Assembly: GCA_017551675.1 (NCBI GenBank)
Contig: JAFZLC010000045.1
Coordinates: forward strand, 1 to 61,256
Source: Paludibacteraceae bacterium
GTDB lineage: Bacteria > Bacteroidota > Bacteroidia > Bacteroidales > Paludibacteraceae
Reading direction: 5' to 3'
Length of the DNA: 61,256 nucleotides
The position numbers and the translations under genes are program-made. Under the pieces are notes generated by a model. That model was not told the origin of the DNA. It worked only from the letters and a program-made list of their open reading frames with translations, and did no database searches. This document shows positions 54,211 through 61,256 of this stretch, in pieces. Within the stretch, counting starts at the first letter, position 1. Each line of letters opens with the position of its first letter.

Positions 54211-56136
54211 ATGAAAAATAGTTGGTTCCTATTCCTTATTCTCCTTTCCCATCCCTTGTTTTCCTTTGCTCAATCTGATTCTATTCAAATTCATGAACTG
54301 CAGGAGGTGGAGGTCTTAACCTCTCGTCGCTCTATGTCTAATGATCTCTTTTCGGGTGCCACTTCAGTGCTTGCTCCCACCGAGGTGCTGGATCAGATGC
54401 AAAACACTTCCTTGTCCGATTTCTTGGCTAAGGGTACTTCCTTGTTTGTGAAAGAAACAGGAAATGGTATGCTCTCAACAATCTCTTTGCGAGGTACTTC
54501 CGCATCTCATACGAAGGTGAACTGGGAGGATGTTCCCATTAATTCACAAACCATGGGTCAGGTGGATTTGAGTCAGTTGCCTCTCATCTTCTTTGATGAA
54601 GTTCTCGTTCATCCTGGCGGTGAGGGATCTGTATATGGAAATGGCGCCATCGGTGGTGCCATCACATTGTCAGGAAACCTTTCGTTTCAAGATACGTTCT
54701 CTTTGCAATTGCACTCTTCATACGGCTCTTTCCACTCTTTGTTCGAATCCTTGAAATGCAAGGTGGGCAATGATAAAGTTCAGTCGAACACAGCTCTATT
54801 CTATCGGAAATCTGACAATGATTTCAAATTTGATTTTAGGAAACAGAGACAGGTGCAACAAAATGCTTCGTTCTACGATTATGGAGTGCTGGAAAATTTG
54901 AGATTCCGCCTCTCTCCTAAACATAGTATTGGACTGAAATTGTGGCATACATACTACGATCGCAACATACAACCGATGATGCAAAACAACTGGGATGAAC
55001 GGAAATATGAATCCATCTCTAATCGCTCGACAAAAGTCTTGTTGGACTATGTGCAAGAGTCGAATTTGCTATGGAAAATGCGTATGGGATGGCTCGCCGA
55101 CGACCAATTGTATGAGTCTCATCTTATTGCAACAGATGATTGGTTGACCCAATCTTCGGTGGAAAAATCTTGGCGAAACTCTTCCAAGCTATGGGTGGAT
55201 CTGAAAGTGGGGGGTGATTTACATGCCATTCGCCCTGAAGTGTATGCCTATATGGATTCTTTGATGGAGTGGAATGGCTCCCTCTATGCTTTGTCAAAAT
55301 TCGTAGCCAATCGGTTTGAACTAACCTGTAATTTGCGGAAAAATTTTGTAACAAATCTAAAAGTTCCTTTCAGTCCCTCAATCAGTGTGAACTATCACCT
55401 TATTCGGAATGATAAAAACAACTTGTCGACACAATTCCTCTGTTCTCGAAATGTGAACGTTCCTACCTTGAATGATAGATATTGGGGCAAGATTGATAAT
55501 AGAGATATCTCTCCAGAAAAAGGGGCTAATTTGGAAATGAATGTGAGGTATGGACACAAAACGGAGCACTATTTCCTACAGCTGCAATCGGCTTTATATC
55601 GGAATGATGTTTCGGATTGGATCTTGTGGATGCCTCGAGGAAATATATGGAAACCGACCAACATCGATCGCGTTTTGGCGAAAGGTGTGGAGCTGACTTT
55701 AAATCAGATGGTTAAGTGGAGTAAGAATGCTTCTTCTCTTGATTTGAATTATGCCTATAATCATACGGAAATAAAGGAAGGTTTTTCGAATATGTCTGTG
55801 TTTGAAGGAAGACAGATGCCTCTTCTTCCACGACATACGGCTTCTGCTTGCTTGTATGGTAATGTCCATTCTTTTCAATATTCTTTGTTGGGTAAATGGG
55901 TGGGGCCACGAACCACCTCTGATATTTTTGACCAATTGGATAGCTATTTTATCCTAAATATGACGGTGGATTATTTGTTCAAGATAGGGGGAAAAGGAGA
56001 ACGAAAATATCTTCACATTATAGATGTGGGTGTTCAGGGGAATAATCTGCTAAACACGGTCTATCAGACAATGCCGTATAGGGCAATGCCACTCATGAAT
56101 TTCAATTGTTTCGTGAAATATAGCATAAACAGGTAG
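54211..56136 (+). CDS. BtuB-like TonB-dependent outer-membrane receptor
   Basis: This 641-residue receptor has a signal peptide predicted to be cut after FSFA (20), leaving N-terminal Gln. A TonB-box-like ELQEVEVL follows. The plug domain (about 40-150) contains SLSDFLAKGTSLFVKE, ISLRGTSASHTKV and GGEGSVYGNGAIGGAITL. The rest is a 22-strand-type barrel of alternating amphipathic strands ending in FNCFVKYSINR. The length and the absence of an N-terminal carboxypeptidase-like domain set it apart from SusC proteins and fit vitamin B12, haem or siderophore receptors. The ligand is not determinable here. It is the last gene of the rhomboid unit. Confidence 0.9.
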   Translation: MKNSWFLFLILLSHPLFSFAQSDSIQIHELQEVEVLTSRRSMSNDLFSGATSVLAPTEVLDQMQNTSLSDFLAKGTSLFVKETGNGMLSTISLRGTSASHTKVNWEDVPINSQTMGQVDLSQLPLIFFDEVLVHPGGEGSVYGNGAIGGAITLSGNLSFQDTFSLQLHSSYGSFHSLFESLKCKVGNDKVQSNTALFYRKSDNDFKFDFRKQRQVQQNASFYDYGVLENLRFRLSPKHSIGLKLWHTYYDRNIQPMMQNNWDERKYESISNRSTKVLLDYVQESNLLWKMRMGWLADDQLYESHLIATDDWLTQSSVEKSWRNSSKLWVDLKVGGDLHAIRPEVYAYMDSLMEWNGSLYALSKFVANRFELTCNLRKNFVTNLKVPFSPSISVNYHLIRNDKNNLSTQFLCSRNVNVPTLNDRYWGKIDNRDISPEKGANLEMNVRYGHKTEHYFLQLQSALYRNDVSDWILWMPRGNIWKPTNIDRVLAKGVELTLNQMVKWSKNASSLDLNYAYNHTEIKEGFSNMSVFEGRQMPLLPRHTASACLYGNVHSFQYSLLGKWVGPRTTSDIFDQLDSYFILNMTVDYLFKIGGKGERKYLHIIDVGVQGNNLLNTVYQTMPYRAMPLMNFNCFVKYSINR

Positions 56137-56191
56137 TTTGAAACTGTATTTGCTGTTTTTTCATGTGTGTGTTAAAACAATTTAACAAAAA

Positions 56192-56223
56192 TTTGTATTT
56201 CAATGGGTTATTTTGTATTTTTG
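56192..56223 (+). promoter_or_regulatory. Predicted promoter of the GH8 giant gene
   Basis: TTTG (56192-56195), a 20-base spacer, then TATTTTTG (56216-56223) fits the Bacteroidetes consensus. The predicted leader is about 60 bases before the ATG at 56289. Confidence 0.65.
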
Positions 56224-56288
56224 TACGTTGGATATAGTTATAAAAATATTATTTCACGAACTTAGTTATCTATAAAACACATTGGACC

Positions 56289-59200
56289 ATGGAAAAAAGA
56301 TATATATTACATAAATGTGTTGTATTATTATCCCTTTTGCTATTTTGCTTGACCGTAAAAGCTGTGCCAGTGCATATTAACTCAGGGAATCCGGCATATC
56401 CGTTTCCTCAGTTCTTGGAGTATGCGTGTGGTGTTAACTTGGGTACGCAAAATCCAGAGGGTGTGGTACACATAGAGATGGAACAGGATATTCGTGATGC
56501 CTACCAAATCTTCGCCAATGAGTGGGAATACACAGGTGAGACGATGGATGGTGTCAAATATATTCGTGGTAACATCGGTTGTCCGTATGATTGTCGTGAG
56601 GGTGATGGTTATTCAATGCTTGCCGCAGCAGTTATGGGAGACAAGCAAGCTTTTGATGGATTATGGTTTAGAATACACGATAGGTTCCGTCCTACTGCTA
56701 CCAGTTATCTGACTGGAGCGAAAGTTGCAGATGGTGGATATGGAAATCTAATCATTGGTGATCAGGCGAATAGTTGTTCTGCTACTGATGGTGATAATGA
56801 GATTGTATTGGCGTTGTATATAGCTTGGCGCCAGTGGGGTGATGACAGTGGACACAAGGGCGCCAATGGAGAAATGATATCCTACAAAAAGGATATGATT
56901 GAAGTGGTTCGAGGTCTTGTTGCTATGTATGAAGAACGATTCAAGACGGAAAATCCGCGCAGGGTGACTACGGGAGACGTTGGTCTGGATGGTTATCTGA
57001 AAAACGGTACGACATGGTCGGAGGTGACCGGCTGGGCTACTACGAATGCTTTGAATATGAACGGGGTGAGCTATATACCTGAATACGCTGGTCCGGTGAA
57101 GATGCATACCGACTATAGTTCACCTGCCTATTTCCGTGAGTTCTATGATTTGGTAATGGAACTTGACCTTCCTGAGTCTTCCGATTGGGAGAGAGAACAA
57201 TATCGTAGATGTGAGGCATCATGCGACTGGATGGTGGGTAACTGGCTGAGTCAATCTGCTAAGAACCTCTTCTTTGGTGAGGAGGCTTCTATATCCAATA
57301 ATAATGTTGTGACATTGTCTGCGGGTAACCAAGGAGGTCGTTTCAGATCAGCATGGAGAACAGCCCTCAACTATGTATGGCATTTAAATCCGGATTATAC
57401 GTGGGATCCTGTTTCTCACACTGTTAAGGATGGTGGAAACACCTTTGAAAAAGATTGGTGTGACAGATTTGCAAAATTTATGAATGACCCTCAGGGTTGG
57501 AATAATTCATCAGCATGTACAGAATTCGGTGGTGGTCCAAGCGTGTCATACAAAGGTCCTGCCACATTGCATTGGGATATCGGTCCTGATGGCTCCTTCC
57601 CTAAGAGTGAGTTTATCTTCAACTGGATATCGGGTGTTGGTATGCCTGCAGCTATTGGTTCGGGCGATATGGATTTGGCTGGAGTCCTTTACAGACAATG
57701 TAATATTGAGTGGGATATCACAGAGGGTGGTGATGGCTATCTTACAAGTGTGCCTCACTATTTCCACGGATTCTTCCGTTGGTTGGGTATGGTTATCGCT
57801 ACGGGAAACCATCAGGCACCAAGTGTGATGAAACCATCTGCTAACATGAAGATCTATCGTGCTATTGAAGATAGTGTGACATTCGCTTATACAGGAGATG
57901 AGATAAAATATCTATTGGATTATCGAAACTTTGGTACGATAGATGCAAAAGACGTTGTGATTGTGGAAAATGTGCCAAAGGATTTTGTCTTTTTGAGTGC
58001 AAGTGACGGTGGCGTTTATGATGCTGCTACTCATACAATCACATGGAAAATCGGTACAGTGCCAGGATTCAAGAGTGATAACACGGAAGGTCCTGCGTTG
58101 AATTTGAAATCAGGCAATTTGGCAAAGACAATCGGACAGGTCTCTTATAAATGTAAGATTGGTCCAAAAGCCTTTGGAAGATATTGTACCACTGCTGATA
58201 TTACATGCTCGAATGGTACAGGATGGACATCCAACGAATATCCTAATTACACCACTGCAACGATGCAGAGAAACTGTGTCGACGTTATCAAACGTGCATT
58301 GAAAATAGAGAAGACTTCGGATGTTGAGAAGGTGAATCCAGGTAATTTGGTTAAATACCAAATTGATTTTGAGAACTCTTCTGAGGCAGGTTGGCTTGAT
58401 GGTGGTCGTCCTCGTGTGAGCGTTGCTGTTTCAAACAGCGGATTGGGTACCTCACAACAATGGTTGAGATTCCGTCTTTACAATGACGCAATTGAACCAT
58501 ATATCAATTATGGAAACTATCGTATAGCTTACTATATGTATGATTCGGGTCTTGACTGTTTGGCAGGGGAAGACGATTGTCCTGTTGGATGGGGCTGGTA
58601 CACAGCTGTCTATGAAGGAAAAAGAACCCCTAATGATAAAGTTAGTGTGACGCACGAGACAATCGTGGAAGGCTCTGATGATTTTGGAAAGTGGAATCAG
58701 CGATTGTGCATTCAGTTCGCACCGCTATTAGTTACGACTACAGCGCATTTGTCCAATTATTATGGAATGGGAACTCGTATTCACAAAGGTGGTACAGAAC
58801 CTCTTCGTGTGTTTGGTTATCTCTATCCAAGCAACTGGGCAAACACGAATTTTGCGGATGATTGGTCATGGGATGCGAATGCTCAGGATGCTGAGGATGG
58901 AAACTACCATCCAATTTCTCCTAGTTGGCAAAACATCGATCCAGAAACAGGAAAGTCAATTGAGATTCCTGTGACTGAATATTTACCAAGTATATGTGAA
59001 AAACCAAAACATGTTGTCAAAAATATTCTTGTAGAGGAATATGATGGATATGTATGGCGTCGTATCCTTGGTACGGGTCCTATGGCAGGACGAGAGGCAA
59101 AGGATGTGGTTGTTGTCGATACTTTGCCAAAGGGTATGGAGTTTGTTGGTTTCCAAAATGAATGTCCTTTGGCAGAATATGGCGCTAGTTGGAAATCTAG

Positions 59201-61256
59201 CAAGATAGCAGACGGCCGCTGGGTTGTGAAATGGGAAATCCCTATCATGCAGGTAAAACAAAAAGGCTCTATTATCTATACCGCAATGGCAAGTTTCCCT
59301 TCTGGCGCTACTTGTGAAACTGATGATGAGTTGACACAGAATGTGGCTTGGATTCTTGCAGATAAGAACTCTCCGTTGTCGGATACTGCTGAGGTGACGG
59401 TTACTTGTGGAAAAGTACCAAAACCAATAGTTCCAACGACTCTTGTGAAGAGCGTTGATAAAGAGACTGTTCAGGTGGATGATGAGGTGACTTATACCAT
59501 TGAGTACGAACAGACGCATGGTGCTATCTACGATGATGCTCTTTCTAAATCTTCTGATTGGTCTTTGTCTGGAGCGTCAATCTCTGGTGGTACTCTTTCG
59601 ATTTCTCAGAATACGAAAGCAACATATAACAATTCTCTTTCAAAGAACATATATGTTGAGATGGATGCTAATATAGCAGCAGACCAAACGGGAGAAATCA
59701 TTTTGAGAGATAACATTCGCTTGCAATTTAAGTATAACACCTCAAATGGTATGACAGTAACTTGTTATGATGGATCAAGAGAGGTGGAACATGCAACATG
59801 TGCATTAAAAAATAATCCTTCTAGGTGGAGCATAAAACTTCAGGATGATGTTTTGCAGGTATGGTTTGGTAGAGACACTTCTGCAAGCGCATCTTTTTCA
59901 GCTTCGGGATTGACGGAGAAGGAAGGTAAACTCGCATTTAATGGTGCGGGATGGGGCGATTTCAAATATTCTAATATGCATGTCCACACGGATTATGCTT
60001 ATAATCTTTCTATCGTGGATCTTGTCCCTGCAGAGATAAAGGTGGATGAGTCTTCTTTCCAATCCTTCCATAATGGAACTGCGGCTGGAACTGGAAAATT
60101 ATACAAGGGCGCAGATGGAGACTCCATTGTATGGACTAGCTTGGCATCTAATCCAATTGCTTTTGGCGATAAATTTAAGGTGACTTGGACTGGTAAGGTT
60201 GTTGATTGCTCCGAGAAGGTTATTAACTTGGCGAAGGCTAAACTTCTTGGCCATGATGACGATGAGATTATGGCACAGGCTGTGAGTGTTTGTGGTGCCT
60301 CTTGCGACCTCACTTCTGTTACGATGAAACCAGATGCAAATGATGTGTGCGGAGATTCTGTTGTTCTTCGTGTGGATGCGAAGTCTTCTGGAATTTACAA
60401 CTACGAATATTATTTGAACGGCAGTAAGATTGGTTCTACCACAAAAATGGATACGTTCGTTGCTAAAGTTTCAGGAAACTATAGCGTCATAGTAACAGAT
60501 CCATCTGATGCTACTTGCACTCTTACAAGTAGTGATGTGACGGTTGTTATTAAGGAACGTCCTGAGGGTGCTGATTATGCTATTGGACTTCTTTGTGAAG
60601 GCATGAGTTCGGCTAATAATTCTGATTATCAGAAGGCAGTGACGGAGTTGTCTCAGAAAGAGAGCAATGGTTACTCTGTGTTGTGGTACAATGCTGCAGG
60701 TCAATCATTGTCACAGATGCCGAATCCGGATAATGAAACAGTCAGTGGTGAATATAACTATGTTTATACATTAGAAAAGGATGGTTGTGTCAGTGATGAA
60801 ATGAAGTTGTCTTATACAGTATCTGACACGGCGAAATTAGATTTGAAGGATCTCTTTATCTGTGCAGGTCAGAGTGCCACACTTGAGACCCCGTACGATG
60901 CTAGTTACACATACAAGTGGAGTGATGGCTCATCCAACAACACGTTGGTGACCGACCAAGCAGGCACCTACTCAGTGGTGGTGACGACGACTGCGGGCTG
61001 TGAGTCTCACGCATCGGCTAAGGTGACGGTGGCAGATAAACTGGAGGTAGATTTGGGCGATGACAAGACGGTCTGCAAGGCGGATCTTCCGTACGTGCTG
61101 GATGCGACGAGTAATTACGATAGCTTCGAGTGGAGCGACGGAACGACCGAACAGACGCTGAACGTCACAGAGACTGGTACCTACAAGGTAAAGGTGACAC
61201 AAGGAACCTGCAGCGGAGAGGGCGAGGTGACAATCACAGTATCGACGGTCGATGAC
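56289..61256 (+). CDS. Giant exported protein: GH8 glycoside hydrolase with DUF11-like and Ig-like repeats (5' part)
   Basis: The frame is open from the ATG at 56289 to the last base (1656 codons), so the 3' end is missing. A signal peptide (hydrophobic residues 11-22, likely cut after VKA at 25) is followed by a GH8 domain of about 500 residues. REGDGYSM places the catalytic acid at about Glu104, and ATDGDNEIVLAL carries the second conserved acidic site at about Asp167. GH8 enzymes hydrolyse beta-1,4 glycans such as cellulose, xylan, chitosan or licheninan. DUF11-like repeats follow (YLLDYRNFGTIDAKDVVIVE near 530, EAKDVVVVDTLPKGMEF near 940). Ig-like domains resembling those of the 25-kb gene follow (CKADLPYVLDATSNYDSFEW). 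A T9SS signal is expected downstream but cannot be seen. Confidence 0.85.
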   Translation, partial: MEKRYILHKCVVLLSLLLFCLTVKAVPVHINSGNPAYPFPQFLEYACGVNLGTQNPEGVVHIEMEQDIRDAYQIFANEWEYTGETMDGVKYIRGNIGCPYDCREGDGYSMLAAAVMGDKQAFDGLWFRIHDRFRPTATSYLTGAKVADGGYGNLIIGDQANSCSATDGDNEIVLALYIAWRQWGDDSGHKGANGEMISYKKDMIEVVRGLVAMYEERFKTENPRRVTTGDVGLDGYLKNGTTWSEVTGWATTNALNMNGVSYIPEYAGPVKMHTDYSSPAYFREFYDLVMELDLPESSDWEREQYRRCEASCDWMVGNWLSQSAKNLFFGEEASISNNNVVTLSAGNQGGRFRSAWRTALNYVWHLNPDYTWDPVSHTVKDGGNTFEKDWCDRFAKFMNDPQGWNNSSACTEFGGGPSVSYKGPATLHWDIGPDGSFPKSEFIFNWISGVGMPAAIGSGDMDLAGVLYRQCNIEWDITEGGDGYLTSVPHYFHGFFRWLGMVIATGNHQAPSVMKPSANMKIYRAIEDSVTFAYTGDEIKYLLDYRNFGTIDAKDVVIVENVPKDFVFLSASDGGVYDAATHTITWKIGTVPGFKSDNTEGPALNLKSGNLAKTIGQVSYKCKIGPKAFGRYCTTADITCSNGTGWTSNEYPNYTTATMQRNCVDVIKRALKIEKTSDVEKVNPGNLVKYQIDFENSSEAGWLDGGRPRVSVAVSNSGLGTSQQWLRFRLYNDAIEPYINYGNYRIAYYMYDSGLDCLAGEDDCPVGWGWYTAVYEGKRTPNDKVSVTHETIVEGSDDFGKWNQRLCIQFAPLLVTTTAHLSNYYGMGTRIHKGGTEPLRVFGYLYPSNWANTNFADDWSWDANAQDAEDGNYHPISPSWQNIDPETGKSIEIPVTEYLPSICEKPKHVVKNILVEEYDGYVWRRILGTGPMAGREAKDVVVVDTLPKGMEFVGFQNECPLAEYGASWKSSKIADGRWVVKWEIPIMQVKQKGSIIYTAMASFPSGATCETDDELTQNVAWILADKNSPLSDTAEVTVTCGKVPKPIVPTTLVKSVDKETVQVDDEVTYTIEYEQTHGAIYDDALSKSSDWSLSGASISGGTLSISQNTKATYNNSLSKNIYVEMDANIAADQTGEIILRDNIRLQFKYNTSNGMTVTCYDGSREVEHATCALKNNPSRWSIKLQDDVLQVWFGRDTSASASFSASGLTEKEGKLAFNGAGWGDFKYSNMHVHTDYAYNLSIVDLVPAEIKVDESSFQSFHNGTAAGTGKLYKGADGDSIVWTSLASNPIAFGDKFKVTWTGKVVDCSEKVINLAKAKLLGHDDDEIMAQAVSVCGASCDLTSVTMKPDANDVCGDSVVLRVDAKSSGIYNYEYYLNGSKIGSTTKMDTFVAKVSGNYSVIVTDPSDATCTLTSSDVTVVIKERPEGADYAIGLLCEGMSSANNSDYQKAVTELSQKESNGYSVLWYNAAGQSLSQMPNPDNETVSGEYNYVYTLEKDGCVSDEMKLSYTVSDTAKLDLKDLFICAGQSATLETPYDASYTYKWSDGSSNNTLVTDQAGTYSVVVTTTAGCESHASAKVTVADKLEVDLGDDKTVCKADLPYVLDATSNYDSFEWSDGTTEQTLNVTETGTYKVKVTQGTCSGEGEVTITVSTVDD

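Overview
The window looks like a chromosomal segment of a member of the Bacteroidetes, most likely order Bacteroidales. The evidence is three giant exported repeat proteins, two of them with visible type IX secretion (T9SS) C-terminal signals (one type A, one type B); promoter boxes of the Bacteroidetes TTTG / TAnnTTTG type; exported proteins with Gln directly after the predicted signal-peptidase site; a DUF4954 protein; and housekeeping genes with few or no Shine-Dalgarno sequences. No phage, insertion sequence, CRISPR array or rRNA was seen.

Layout. (1) 1-4573: the 3' part of a very large adhesin-like gene of MBG/YDG-type repeats ending in a T9SS type A sorting domain, followed by four palindromic REP-like elements (4590-4787). 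(2) 4787-10263, minus strand: recA with its own promoter and terminator, then a tight four-gene unit hflX - DUF4954 beta-helix protein - small membrane protein - YfcE-like phosphoesterase. (3) 10376-11104: ttcA-like tRNA thiolase, divergent from recA. (4) 11244-36263, minus strand: one uninterrupted 25-kb gene for an 8339-residue exported protein made of roughly 90 Ig-like domains, with a cysteine-rich insertion near its N terminus and a gliding-motility type (type B) T9SS signal at its C terminus. (5) 36561-36633: tRNA-Glu(CTC) with a consensus promoter and terminator. (6) 36918-45820: a glutaminyl-cyclase-like lipoprotein translationally coupled to a surface-polysaccharide cluster (flippase, polymerase/ligase, two GT4 and one GT2 glycosyltransferases, an ATP-grasp enzyme, an acetyltransferase-like protein, an initiating phosphoglycosyl transferase). 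(7) 45898-47914: rsmG, pcm and an orphan FecE/BtuD-type ABC ATPase. (8) 48048-52373: asnS, a DUF2958-like protein, argS and an HU protein. (9) 52549-56136: two tandem rhomboid proteases and a BtuB-like TonB-dependent receptor. (10) 56289-61256: the 5' part of another giant exported gene, with an N-terminal glycoside hydrolase family 8 domain followed by DUF11-like and Ig-like repeats, running off the right edge.

How the parts may work together (inference). The region is rich in cell-surface functions. The giant proteins are T9SS cargo or likely cargo. The neighbouring glutaminyl cyclase would cap the N-terminal Gln of exported proteins such as the 8339-residue protein and the TonB receptor. 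The polysaccharide cluster could make an O-antigen-like glycan, possibly one to which type A cargo is attached, although nothing in the sequence proves that link. The most unusual items are the 25-kb gene with its three-domain higher-order repeat and zinc-ribbon/calcium-loop-like insertion, and the GH8 enzyme fused to a giant repeat stalk.
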